Notes under the pieces: generated by a model
What the model was told of the DNA's origin: nothing
Databases searched by the model: none
Seen by the model: the letters and a program-made list of their open reading frames with translations, nothing else
Shown here: positions 1-7,913 of the stretch, in pieces
How the letters are laid out: each line of letters opens with the position of its first letter
How positions within the stretch are numbered: the stretch's first letter is position 1
NCBI GenBank assembly: GCA_032027205.1
Contig: JAVSMN010000001.1
Span: forward strand, 3,785,418-3,849,417
Length of the DNA: 64,000 nucleotides
Origin: Zeimonas sp032027205
Lineage (GTDB): Bacteria > Pseudomonadota > Gammaproteobacteria > Burkholderiales > Burkholderiaceae_E
Direction: 5' to 3'
Translations under genes and position numbers: made by a program

Positions 1-933
1 GTGATCGATCGGCTGTGGTCGCCGCTATGCGTGGGCGCGCTGAACACGCCGCCCGACGCAGCCTGCGCGGCCGCTTTCGCGGCCGTGCTGCGCGACACGC
101 TGGGCAGCGCGCGCGAAGCCAGCGATTTTGTTCTCGCGCGCGGCACGCTCGATGCCGCCGTCTCGCGGCCGGCGACCGCCTGGCTGCGCGCGCACGGCGC
201 GAGCGTGTCGTTCGGCGCGAACGTACGCGCGTTGCAGCGCTTCGACGGCGGCTGGCGCGTCGAAACCGCAGCCTTCGCGACGCAGGCCGCGCAAGTCGTC
301 GTCGCCACGTCCGCGCCGGTCGCTGCTCGACTCCTCGCGCCGCTCGATGCGCGCGCCGCACGACTCGCCGCTTTCGCCCACGAGCCGATCGCCACCGTCT
401 ATCTCGCGTGGCCGCGCGGCACGCTTCTGCCGCTGCCGCGCTGGATCCTGCTGCACGACGACGGACAACGCGCCTGGGGGCAGTGGCTGTTCGACCGCGG
501 CTGCCTCGGCGCGCATCGCGTCGCCGCGGTCGTCGTCAGCGTCGGCTCACGACTGGACGGAATCGATCGCGAAACGATCGGCGACGCGGTGTCGCGCCAG
601 GTCGCGCGCCAGCTCGAACTGCCGATGCCGCAGGCGCAGCGCACGGTGATCGAAAAGCGCGCGACGATCCGCTGCACGCCGCAACGCCCGCGCATCGGCT
701 GCGATGCTTTCGCCGACGCGCTGCCCGGCCTGTGGCTGGCCGGCGACTACACCGACGACGAATACCCGGCCACGCTCGAGGCGGCCGTGCGAAGCGGACG
801 GCGCGCCGCCGAGCGCGCGGCGCAGGCCGCGAGCGTATTCGCCGATCGCGCGGCGCAGGCCGCGAGCGTATTCGCCGATCGCGCGGCGCAAGCCGCGCCG
901 CGCATTCAACCCCAGGCGGCTTCGAGCGCCTGA
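1..933 (+). CDS. hpnE: Hydroxysqualene dehydroxylase HpnE, C-terminal part (5' truncated by window edge)
   Basis: FAD-dependent amine-oxidase-fold protein of the squalene-associated desaturase family. In this family HpnE reduces hydroxysqualene to squalene for hopanoid synthesis. The visible 310 residues end with the typical FAD-closing motif LAGDYTDDEYPATLE followed by a helix EAAVRSGRRAAERA. Family members are about 420-440 residues, so roughly the first 110-130, including the N-terminal dinucleotide-binding Rossmann motif, lie outside the window; the GTG at base 1 is probably an internal codon. The C-terminus continues into an alanine-rich tail built from an 11-residue repeat (AAQAASVFADR). 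The 3' end overlaps the convergent radA 3' end by 28 bases. The family call is fairly secure; the exact substrate is inferred. Confidence 0.8.
   Translation: MIDRLWSPLCVGALNTPPDAACAAAFAAVLRDTLGSAREASDFVLARGTLDAAVSRPATAWLRAHGASVSFGANVRALQRFDGGWRVETAAFATQAAQVVVATSAPVAARLLAPLDARAARLAAFAHEPIATVYLAWPRGTLLPLPRWILLHDDGQRAWGQWLFDRGCLGAHRVAAVVVSVGSRLDGIDRETIGDAVSRQVARQLELPMPQAQRTVIEKRATIRCTPQRPRIGCDAFADALPGLWLAGDYTDDEYPATLEAAVRSGRRAAERAAQAASVFADRAAQAASVFADRAAQAAPRIQPQAASSA
815..897. repeat. 33-bp tandem repeat in the 3' end of hpnE
   Basis: Two perfect 33-base copies (815-847 and 848-880) plus a 17-base partial third copy with one mismatch. Because 33 is a multiple of three, the repeat adds 11 residues per unit (AAQAASVFADR) to the HpnE tail without changing frame. 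It looks like a recent slippage expansion. Confidence 0.9.
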
Positions 934-2264
934 TCGATGCGGTCGAGCGCGATCGCCTCGACTCCCTCGATCGGCCGACGCGGCGCGTTTGCACGCGGCA
1001 CGAGCACGCGCGAGAAACCGAGCTTCGCCGCCTCGCGCAGTCGCTCCTGCCCGCGCGGCGCCGGTCGGATCTCGCCGGCCAGGCCCACTTCGCCGAACGC
1101 CGCGACGCCGCGCGGCAGCGCGCGATTCTTCAGCGACGAGACGATCGCCAGCAGCACGGCGAGATCGGCCGCGGGCTCGGAGATGCGCACGCCGCCGACC
1201 GCATTGACGAATACGTCCTGGTCGTAGCAGCCGATGCCGGCGTGCCGATGCAGCACGGCGAGCAGCATCGCCAGCCGGTTGTGCTCGAGGCCCACCGAGA
1301 GCCGACGCGGGTTGGGCACGTGCGCGGTGTCGACCAGCGCCTGGATCTCGACCAGCAGCGGGCGCGTGCCCTCCTGCGTGATGTTCACGCAGGATCCCGG
1401 CACGCCATTGGCGTGCGTCGACAGGAACAGCGCAGACGGATTGGCCACGCCGCGCAGCCCGCGATCGGTCATCGCGAACACGCCCAGCTCGTTCACCGCG
1501 CCGAAGCGGTTCTTGAACGCACGCACCAGGCGGTACGACGAATGCGAGTCGCCCTCGAAATACAGCACGGTGTCGACCATGTGCTCGAGCACGCGCGGCC
1601 CGGCAAGCGTGCCTTCCTTCGTCACGTGCCCGATCATCACCACCGCCACGCCGAGCTGCTTCGACAGCCGCGTGAGCTGCGCCGCGCACTCGCGCACCTG
1701 CGCGACCGACCCGGGCACCGACTGCAGCTGCGACGAATACAGCGTCTGGATCGAATCGACGACGACGAGCGCCGGCCGGCGCGATTCGATCGCCGCGACG
1801 ATGCGTTCGAGCTCGATCTCCGCCATCAGCGGCAGATGGGCCGACTCGGCGCCCATCCGGTGCGCACGCAGCGCAACCTGCGAGACCGACTCCTCGCCGC
1901 TCACGTACAGCACCTCGTGCGTCGCGCACAGCGCCGCCAGCGTCTGCAGCAGCAGTGTCGACTTGCCTATGCCGGGATCGCCGCCGATCAGCACGACCGA
2001 TCCTTCGACGATTCCGCCGCCGAGCACGCGGTCGAACTCCTCGATGCCGGTGGGGATCCGAGCGATCGACACGACGGGCACCGCATCGAGCGTGACGATC
2101 GGCTGCGCGGGCGCCAGCGGCTGGAAGCGATTGGCGCCCGCGCGCGCCTCCTCGACGGTTTCGACCAGCGTGTTCCACGCGTCGCAGTGCGGGCACTGAC
2201 CCTGCCATTTCGGGCTCGTGCCGCCGCATTCGCTGCACACGTGCCGCGTACGCGCGCGCGCCAT
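906..2264 (-). CDS. radA: DNA repair protein RadA (Sms)
   Basis: 452-residue RadA, a RecA-like ATPase that promotes branch migration in recombinational repair. Visible in order: an N-terminal four-cysteine zinc finger (CSECGG near 10 and CPHC near 24), Walker A GGDPGIGKST, Walker B-type LVVVDSIQTL, the RadA-specific KNRFG motif, and a C-terminal Lon-protease-like domain. Length matches the family (about 450-460). The ATG at 2264 shares its A with the alr stop codon (TGATG), so translation is probably coupled to alr; longer in-frame extensions upstream are antisense-type shadow. The 3' end overlaps hpnE on the opposite strand by 28 bases. Confidence 0.95.
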   Translation of the reverse strand: MARARTRHVCSECGGTSPKWQGQCPHCDAWNTLVETVEEARAGANRFQPLAPAQPIVTLDAVPVVSIARIPTGIEEFDRVLGGGIVEGSVVLIGGDPGIGKSTLLLQTLAALCATHEVLYVSGEESVSQVALRAHRMGAESAHLPLMAEIELERIVAAIESRRPALVVVDSIQTLYSSQLQSVPGSVAQVRECAAQLTRLSKQLGVAVVMIGHVTKEGTLAGPRVLEHMVDTVLYFEGDSHSSYRLVRAFKNRFGAVNELGVFAMTDRGLRGVANPSALFLSTHANGVPGSCVNITQEGTRPLLVEIQALVDTAHVPNPRRLSVGLEHNRLAMLLAVLHRHAGIGCYDQDVFVNAVGGVRISEPAADLAVLLAIVSSLKNRALPRGVAAFGEVGLAGEIRPAPRGQERLREAAKLGFSRVLVPRANAPRRPIEGVEAIALDRIDQALEAAWG

Positions 2265-3337
2265 CACTCGTCGACCACGCGCCGCGGCACGCGCGCGGCC
2301 AACGCGCACATCAACTCGTAGCCGATCGTCCCCGCGGCGCTCGCCACCTCGTCGATCGGAACGGCGTCGCCCCACAATTGGACACGTGCACCCGCTCCCG
2401 CCTGCGGCGTCGCGGCCAGGTCCACGGCGAGCATGTCCATCGACACGCGGCCCACGGTCCGCGTGCGGATGCCCTCGACGGCGATCGGCGTGCCGCTGGG
2501 CGCGTGGCGCGGATAGCCGTCGGCGTACCCGCAGGCGACGATGCCGATCCGCATCGGCCGCTGCGCGCGAAAGGTGGATCCGTAGCCGACGGTGTCGCCG
2601 GCCGCGAGCGACTGCACGGCGATCAGTTGCGACTCGAGCGTCATCGCCGCGCGCAGTCCGAGCGATTGCGCATCGCGATCGTCGAAAGGCGTCGCGCCGT
2701 ACAGCAGGATGCCCGGCCGAATCGACGATGCATGCGAAGCGGGCAGCGACAGGATTGCCGCCGAATTCGCCAGCGAGCGAGGCGCGTCCAGGCCCTGCGA
2801 TGCCTCCTCGAAGCGGCGCAATGGCGCGTCGGCGCCGCCCTGCCGATCGGCGTCGGCGAAATGCGTCATCAACGTCACCGATCGCACCGCCGGCATCCGG
2901 CGCAGGCGCTCGAAGGCGGCGCGAAACGCGTCGCGCTCGAAGCCCAGTCGATTCATCCCGCTGTTCAGCTTCACGACGACGTCGAGCACGGCGTCGCCGG
3001 GCGCGCGCTCGATCCAGTCGAGTTGCCGCGCCTCGTGCACGACGAGCGACAGCTGCTGGCGAACCGCCTGCGCGACGTCGGCCTCGTCGAACGCGCCCTC
3101 GAGCATCAGCAGCGGCTTCGTCCAACCGAGCTCGCGCAGGCGCGACGCGCGATCGAATTCGACGAGCGCGAGACCGTCGGCGTCGGCGAATCCGCTCATC
3201 GCGTTCTGCAGGCCGTGGCCGTAGCCGTCGGCCTTGACGACCGCCCAGGCGAAGCGGCCGGGAGCGTGCACGCGCGCCACCGACAGGTTATGGCGCATTG
3301 CAGCAATCGAAATCGTGGCGAGGATCGGACGCGGCAT
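2264..3337 (-). CDS. alr: Alanine racemase
   Basis: 357-residue PLP-dependent racemase that interconverts L- and D-alanine for peptidoglycan. The PLP lysine lies in the motif VVKADGYGHG near residue 34, and the second-base tyrosine region GYADGYPRHA and the VGRVSMDM motif are present towards the C-terminus. Length is normal for the family. First gene of an alr-radA unit; a TATAGT -10-like hexamer sits on the minus strand at 3362-3367, 24 bases upstream of the ATG. Divergent from lplT. Whether it corresponds to alr or dadX of organisms with two racemases cannot be told; linkage to radA and lplT favours the housekeeping enzyme. Confidence 0.93.
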   Translation of the reverse strand: MPRPILATISIAAMRHNLSVARVHAPGRFAWAVVKADGYGHGLQNAMSGFADADGLALVEFDRASRLRELGWTKPLLMLEGAFDEADVAQAVRQQLSLVVHEARQLDWIERAPGDAVLDVVVKLNSGMNRLGFERDAFRAAFERLRRMPAVRSVTLMTHFADADRQGGADAPLRRFEEASQGLDAPRSLANSAAILSLPASHASSIRPGILLYGATPFDDRDAQSLGLRAAMTLESQLIAVQSLAAGDTVGYGSTFRAQRPMRIGIVACGYADGYPRHAPSGTPIAVEGIRTRTVGRVSMDMLAVDLAATPQAGAGARVQLWGDAVPIDEVASAAGTIGYELMCALAARVPRRVVDE

Positions 3338-3535
3338 CGGCAGCTACGCAGGCAGTCGGGCACTATAGCGCGCACGAACGCAGGGCGGATTCGTGCCACG
3401 GCGTGGCGCGCGAGGGCGTGGTATAAACCGACCCGCGTTTTGCAACCGACTCCCGCCCGCCCGCCGTGCGGGCCTGCGATCGGTCGCCCGCTCTCGCCGC
3501 CGCGCGGCGACTCACTCTCGAACCAGCCCTGGGCG

Positions 3536-4798
3536 ATGAAGCGCGGGTTTTACACGATCATGGCGGCGCAGTTCTTCTCGTCGCTCGCCGACAACGCGCT
3601 GCTGATTGCGGCTATCGGGCTGCTCATCGAGATGCACGCGCCCGACTGGATGAAGCCGCTGCTCAAGCTGTTCTTCACCGTCTCGTACGTGATGCTCGCG
3701 CCCTTCGTCGGCGCACTGGCCGACTCGATGCCGAAAGGCCGCGTGATGTTCGTCACCAACCTGGTGAAGATCGCCGGCTGCCTGTTCATGTTCTTCACCG
3801 TGCATCCGCTGCTCGCCTACGCGATCGTGGGCTTCGGCGCGGCCGCCTATTCGCCGGCGAAGTACGGCATCCTCACCGAGCTGCTGCCGCCCGACAGGCT
3901 CGTCGCGGCCAACGGGTGGATCGAGGGGACGACGGTGGCGTCGATCATCCTCGGCACCGTGCTCGGCGGCGCGCTGATCAGCCCGTCGATCGCCGCGCTT
4001 CTGCTGTCGTTCGACATACCCGGTATCGAAACCGGAATCGACACCCCGGCCGAAGCCGCGATCCTGACGATCGCGCTGATCTACGCGCTGGCGGCGCTGG
4101 TGAACCTGCGCATACCGGACACCGGCGCGCGCTACCCGCACCAGTCGCACAACCCGTGGCGCGTCATGCGCGACTTCGTCGAATGCAACCGGATCCTGTG
4201 GCGCGACAAGCTCGGACAGATCTCGCTGTCGGTCACGACGCTGTTCTGGGGCGCCGGCGCGACACTGCAGTTCATCGTGCTCGACTGGGCTCGCTACGCG
4301 CTCGACATGCCGCTCAGCCGCGCGGCGGTGCTGCAGGGTGTCGTCGCGCTCGGCATTGCCGTCGGCGCGGTGCTCGCCGCGCGGCTGGTTCGCCTGCGCG
4401 ATTCGCTGCGCGTGCTGCCGGTCGGAATCGCGATGGGCGTCGTCGTGCCGTGCATGACGCTGGTGGGCTCCGAAGCCGCCGCCTTCCCGCTGCTCGTACT
4501 GGTCGGCGCGCTCGCCGGGTTCTTCGTCGTGCCGATGAACGCGCTGCTGCAGCATCGCGGGCACGTGCTGATGAGCGCCGGACACTCGATCGCCGCGCAG
4601 AACTTCAACGAGAACCTGAACATCCTGCTGATGCTCGGGCTCTACTCGCTGCTCGTGCGACTCGAGCTCGGCGTGAACGTGGTGATCGTGATGTTCGGCG
4701 TCTTCGTCGCGCTCGTGATGGTCCTCGTCATCCGCCGCCATCGGGCGAACCAGCGGGTGTTCGACTCGGTGGCGCTGATCGGCCAGAGCAAGCACTGA
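3536..4798 (+). CDS. lplT: Lysophospholipid transporter LplT
   Basis: 420-residue major-facilitator protein that in the family flips lysophospholipids across the inner membrane for re-acylation. The start MKRGFYTIMAAQFFSSLADN is characteristic of LplT; about 12 hydrophobic segments follow, with conserved AAYSPAKYGILTELLPP and QNFNENLNILLMLGLYS stretches. The usual partner acyltransferase/ligase (Aas) is not adjacent here. ATG 3536 was chosen because it gives the family N-terminus; no strong ribosome site precedes it. A TATAAA hexamer at 3422-3427 may be its -10 box, implying a leader of about 100 bases. The last 71 bases overlap the convergent gene ending at 4728. Confidence 0.92.
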   Translation: MKRGFYTIMAAQFFSSLADNALLIAAIGLLIEMHAPDWMKPLLKLFFTVSYVMLAPFVGALADSMPKGRVMFVTNLVKIAGCLFMFFTVHPLLAYAIVGFGAAAYSPAKYGILTELLPPDRLVAANGWIEGTTVASIILGTVLGGALISPSIAALLLSFDIPGIETGIDTPAEAAILTIALIYALAALVNLRIPDTGARYPHQSHNPWRVMRDFVECNRILWRDKLGQISLSVTTLFWGAGATLQFIVLDWARYALDMPLSRAAVLQGVVALGIAVGAVLAARLVRLRDSLRVLPVGIAMGVVVPCMTLVGSEAAAFPLLVLVGALAGFFVVPMNALLQHRGHVLMSAGHSIAAQNFNENLNILLMLGLYSLLVRLELGVNVVIVMFGVFVALVMVLVIRRHRANQRVFDSVALIGQSKH

Positions 4799-5372
4799 TC
4801 GTCTGCCCGACGGCAGCGCGTGCGAGGCACAGGTCGGCCCAGGCCGCAGCCTTCTCCTGCGCAGCCTCCAGCAACTGCGACGGATGCGCGCTCACCACGA
4901 GCGGAACCGGCTGCTGCGCGAAGCGCCATTCGTGTACGCGGCCGCGCAGCGACGCCAGCGGCGCGTCGGTGCCGAGCAGCGCGTGCGCCGCGCCTGCGCC
5001 CAGCGCGACCACCACCAGCGGTGACGGCAGCTCGGCGCTTTCGTCGAACACGACGGCTCGACGCGCCGTGCGAAGGCCGAGCGCGAAGAGCATCCGCCCG
5101 AGCAGGCGCGCCGCGTCGGGCGCCAGCAGATCGCCGGCATCGGGCGCAACGGGCGCCGCTTCGCCGACGAACAGCCAGTCACCGCCCTCGTCGGCCAGCG
5201 CGAACAGGCGCAATGCCGCGGACGAGGCGGACGAGGCGGACGAAGGGCGCGAAGCGAACGCGGCGGCCGAGTCGGACAAGGACACCTGTGATTGCGCCGG
5301 CGGCGCGCGCCGGCGCCACAGCGGACCGATGCCCAGCGCGCGGAACGCACGACGTTGCGATTCGTTCATCAT
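4728..5372 (-). CDS. Degenerate family-4-like uracil-DNA glycosylase homologue, probably not catalytic
   Basis: 214 residues. The N-terminal lead MNESQRRAFRALGIGPLW, the segment WLFVGEA near 66-72, the helix VVVALGAGAAHALLGTDAPL near 121-138 and the HP-x-x-LL motif near 163-168 align by eye with type-4 uracil-DNA glycosylases. Key features are lost: the canonical GEAPG has become GEAAP, the following G-x-PFVG loop is absent, the protein is shortened in the middle, and the Fe-S cysteines of the family are missing. Residues 44-52 are a 9-base repeat expansion (SSA x3). Last gene of tsaB-rimI-this gene; its ATG overlaps the rimI stop (ATGA). The 3' end runs 71 bases into lplT on the other strand. 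Likely a decayed or repurposed protein. Confidence 0.7.
   Translation of the reverse strand: MMNESQRRAFRALGIGPLWRRRAPPAQSQVSLSDSAAAFASRPSSASSASSAALRLFALADEGGDWLFVGEAAPVAPDAGDLLAPDAARLLGRMLFALGLRTARRAVVFDESAELPSPLVVVALGAGAAHALLGTDAPLASLRGRVHEWRFAQQPVPLVVSAHPSQLLEAAQEKAAAWADLCLARAAVGQTISACSGRSAPPSRTPAGSPDGGG
5218..5244. repeat. 9-bp tandem repeat (3 copies)
   Basis: Three copies of gcggacgag (the last with one change) inside the degenerate glycosylase gene, read on the minus strand as Ser-Ser-Ala three times. In-frame slippage repeat in a linker region. Confidence 0.85.
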
Positions 5373-5824
5373 CCGAGTTGCCGGAACAACACCTGCGCGT
5401 CCTCGCGACCGCCTTCGGCCGGGTAGTAGCCGCGGCGTACGCCGATCGACTCGAAGCCGATCGAACGATACAGCGCGAGCGCCGGCGCGTTCGACGGCCG
5501 CACTTCGAGCAGCATGCCGCGCGCGCCGCGCCCGGACGCGTCGCGCATCAGCCACTGCAGCATCTCGCGCCCGTAGCCGCGTCCCTGCATCGGCGCGGCG
5601 ACGCTGATGTTCAGCAGGTGGACTTCGTCCGGCAGCCACATCACCACCGCGTAGCCGATCAGCTGCGGCGACTCCTCGACCTCGATCTCGAAAATCCACG
5701 CGTCGTGGCCGGCGAGCAGCGAATCGGCGAAGTTGCCGCGCGTCCACGGAAACGGGTAGATCGATCGCTCGATCGCGGCAACCGCGTCCAGGTCGCGACG
5801 TCGCATCGGTCGCACGCGAATCAC
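5369..5824 (-). CDS. rimI: Ribosomal protein alanine N-acetyltransferase RimI
   Basis: 151-residue GNAT-fold acetyltransferase; the family acetylates the N-terminal alanine of ribosomal protein S18 and related substrates. Visible: the N-terminal substrate strand with IYPFPWTRGNF near 23-33, the acetyl-CoA loop MQGRGYGREMLQWL near 79-92 (Q/R-x-x-G-x-G/A type), and the C-terminal ALYRSIGFESIGVRRGYY motif typical of RimI. Length is normal. It overlaps tsaB by 4 bases upstream and the next gene by 4 bases downstream, so the three genes form one translationally coupled unit. Confidence 0.9.
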   Translation of the reverse strand: MIRVRPMRRRDLDAVAAIERSIYPFPWTRGNFADSLLAGHDAWIFEIEVEESPQLIGYAVVMWLPDEVHLLNISVAAPMQGRGYGREMLQWLMRDASGRGARGMLLEVRPSNAPALALYRSIGFESIGVRRGYYPAEGGREDAQVLFRQLG

Positions 5825-6687
5825 TCCGGGGCGCTCGCCACCGGTCGTTCGCGCGCAGCGCGCTGTTCGTCGCGATCGAGGGCAACCTTGTCGCGCAGAT
5901 ATCGGGGCGCGGCCTGCGAAGCGGCAACAGCGCGCCCGGCTTGCCAGTCGGCGCAGCCGAGCTCGGCCAGCGCGTCGGCGCGCACATAGGCATCATCGGC
6001 CACCGGAGCGGCCGGCAATTGCCCACCGAAGCGGGCATCCCAGGCGAGCGCGGTGGGCGCGTGCACCCAGGCGTCACCGGCACGTACGAGCGCGCCGGCA
6101 TCGACGAGGGCGCGATGCTCGCGCAGCCATTGATCGGTTTCGTCGACGAAGCAGGAGCGCGACACGATGCGCGGCGCCTCGAGCGTTTCGAGCAGCGCAG
6201 CGCCGGCGACGCCGCCGGCATCGTCGGGCAACGTTCCGATCCGGTACAGGGCAACGTAGATTTCGTCCCTGCGCGCGTCGTTGGCCGCGAGCACCGTCGC
6301 CCCGTGCGCGCCGAAGCGCACGCGCTGCCAGGCGAGCGCGCGCAGCGAATCGACCGCGACCAGCGGCCGGCCGAGCGCGAAGCCCAGCCCCTGCGCAACC
6401 GCGCAGCCGATGCGCAGGCCGGTGAACGAGCCGGGACCGGCGTCGAAAGCGATCGCGTCGAGATCCGCCAGCTCGATGCGCGCGCCGCTGCACAGCTCGT
6501 CGATCATCGCGAGGATGTTCATCGACTGCTGCGCGCCCAGCGGCTCGGAAACGCAGTCGCTTTCGTCGTCGCCCAGGCCGTGCCGGTACAGCGCGACCGA
6601 GCACCAGGCGCCCGAAGTGGACAGCGCCAGCAAGCGGGTCGGCCGCGTCGTCGGCGCGGGCGAGACGGATTCGTGGGTGGAGTCCAC
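5821..6687 (-). CDS. tsaB: tRNA threonylcarbamoyladenosine synthesis protein TsaB
   Basis: 288 residues, ASKHA fold. TsaB is the scaffold that pairs with TsaD and TsaE to make the t6A modification on tRNAs reading ANN codons. The N-terminal LLALSTSGAWCSVAL phosphate-binding strand and the conserved FDAGPGSFTGLRIG motif near 83-97 are diagnostic, as is the RRDEIYVALY segment. Slightly longer than E. coli TsaB (231) because of an N-terminal extension of about 18 residues and C-terminal sequence; the ATG at 6687 could be replaced by a later start, but no better one is evident. First gene of the tsaB-rimI operon. Confidence 0.92.
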   Translation of the reverse strand: MDSTHESVSPAPTTRPTRLLALSTSGAWCSVALYRHGLGDDESDCVSEPLGAQQSMNILAMIDELCSGARIELADLDAIAFDAGPGSFTGLRIGCAVAQGLGFALGRPLVAVDSLRALAWQRVRFGAHGATVLAANDARRDEIYVALYRIGTLPDDAGGVAGAALLETLEAPRIVSRSCFVDETDQWLREHRALVDAGALVRAGDAWVHAPTALAWDARFGGQLPAAPVADDAYVRADALAELGCADWQAGRAVAASQAAPRYLRDKVALDRDEQRAARERPVASAPE

Positions 6688-6759
6688 GCGCCGATTCTAG
6701 CCGCCCAGCCGCGCGAGGCGGCCGCGCTTCGCGCTCGGCGACGACGCGCGGTTCGCGCG

Positions 6760-7071
6760 TCAGCGACGCGCGGGGCCGCGGCGGGCGTCGCCGGGGCGGG
6801 CTTCGCGCAACTGCTCGCGCAGCCGCTCGCGCTCGTCGCGCGACAGCTGGCGTTCCGGAGGCGGCGCGCGCCGTTGCGCTTCGTCGCCGCGCCCGCGCTC
6901 GGCCCGCTGCGCGTCGTGCTGGCGCAACTCGCGCCGAAGACGCTCGCGCTGATCGTTGTCCATGCGCCCGTAGGCCTGCGCCGACGCCTGCCCGGCGCAC
7001 AGCAAACCGAGCGCGACCGCGCAGGCGGCCAATGCCGTGCGGCGCAGCGGAAAACGAGGGCCGTGGTTCAT
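6760..7071 (-). CDS. Small exported charged protein of unknown function
   Basis: 103 residues. An arginine-containing N-terminus, a hydrophobic core (LAACAVALGLLCAG) and an AQASAQA cleavage-type site form a clear Sec signal peptide of about 30 residues. The mature part is very rich in Arg, Glu, Gln and Asp and contains two similar amphipathic helices, DNDQRERLRRELRQHD and SRDERERLREQLREAR, joined by a Pro-rich linker. No cysteines remain in the mature part. I do not recognise a family. It stands between tsaB and ompR, in a divergent arrangement with ompR. A periplasmic helical protein is the most that can be said. Confidence 0.6.
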   Translation of the reverse strand: MNHGPRFPLRRTALAACAVALGLLCAGQASAQAYGRMDNDQRERLRRELRQHDAQRAERGRGDEAQRRAPPPERQLSRDERERLREQLREARPGDARRGPARR

Positions 7072-7179
7072 CGCGGCATTCTAGAGTCGACCGCCGTCGG
7101 ACGCGACGCCGGAACCGGTAAACGATGTAACAGGCGGTAACGCCGGCTGCGCGCGCACGGCAGGCCGGTTCGCTGCGGC

Positions 7180-7185
7180 TATCAT
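7180..7185 (+). promoter_or_regulatory. Candidate -10 box (TATCAT) of ompR-envZ
   Basis: TATCAT ends 8 bases before the ompR ATG at 7194, so a start site 6-8 bases downstream would give a leaderless or nearly leaderless message. No convincing -35 hexamer is visible at 16-18 bases. Confidence 0.4.
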
Positions 7186-7193
7186 CGTTCGCC

Positions 7194-7913
7194 ATGAACG
7201 CGCCTGCCCGCAAGCTGCTCGTCGTCGACGACGACCCGAAACTGCGCGAGCTGTTGCGACGCTATCTGAGCGAGAACCAGTTCGAGGTCAGTGTCGCGCA
7301 GGACGCGACCGCGATGAACCGGTTGATGCAGCGCGAGAGCTTCGACCTGATCGTGCTCGACCTGATGCTCCCCGGCGAGGACGGGCTGTCGATCGTCCGT
7401 CGGCTGCGCGGCGCAAACGACCGCACGCCGATCGTCGTCCTCACCGCCAAGGGCGACGACGTCGACCGCATCGTCGGACTCGAGCTCGGCGCCGACGACT
7501 ATCTCGGCAAGCCCTTCAACCCGCGCGAACTGCTCGCGCGCATCCACGCGGTGTTGCGCCGCCAGCCGCCGCCCGAGCTGCCCGGCGCACCGAGCGCCGA
7601 GCCGATCGAGGTGCGCTTCGGCGCGTTCCGCCTGAACCTGGCCACCCGGCAACTCACGCGTGACGGCGAGCCGGTGCCGCTGACCACCGGCGAATTCTCC
7701 GTGCTGAAAGTGCTCGTGCAGCACGCGCGCACGCCGCTCACGCGCGAGAAGCTGATGTCGCTCGCGCGCGGGCGCGAATATGGCGCCTACGATCGCAGCC
7801 TCGACGTGCAGGTCTCGCGCCTGCGCCGCCTGATCGAAGCCGACCCGCAGCAGCCGCGGCTGATCCAGACCGTGTGGGGCGTCGGTTACGTCTTCGTTCC
7901 GGACGGCGACTGA
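7194..7913 (+). CDS. ompR: OmpR-family response regulator
   Basis: 239 residues. Receiver domain about 8-120 with acidic pair DDD, phospho-acceptor aspartate in LIVLDLMLPGEDG, switch threonine in VVLTAKG and conserved lysine in YLGKPFNPREL; C-terminal winged-helix DNA-binding domain about 145-239 with the EFSVLKVLVQHARTPLTREKL and YDRSLDVQVSRLRRLIE motifs. The overall sequence, including GADDYLGKPFNPRELLARI, is close to OmpR proper. Its stop codon overlaps the envZ start (TGATG), so the pair is coupled. Targets cannot be read from here. Confidence 0.9.
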   Translation: MNAPARKLLVVDDDPKLRELLRRYLSENQFEVSVAQDATAMNRLMQRESFDLIVLDLMLPGEDGLSIVRRLRGANDRTPIVVLTAKGDDVDRIVGLELGADDYLGKPFNPRELLARIHAVLRRQPPPELPGAPSAEPIEVRFGAFRLNLATRQLTRDGEPVPLTTGEFSVLKVLVQHARTPLTREKLMSLARGREYGAYDRSLDVQVSRLRRLIEADPQQPRLIQTVWGVGYVFVPDGD

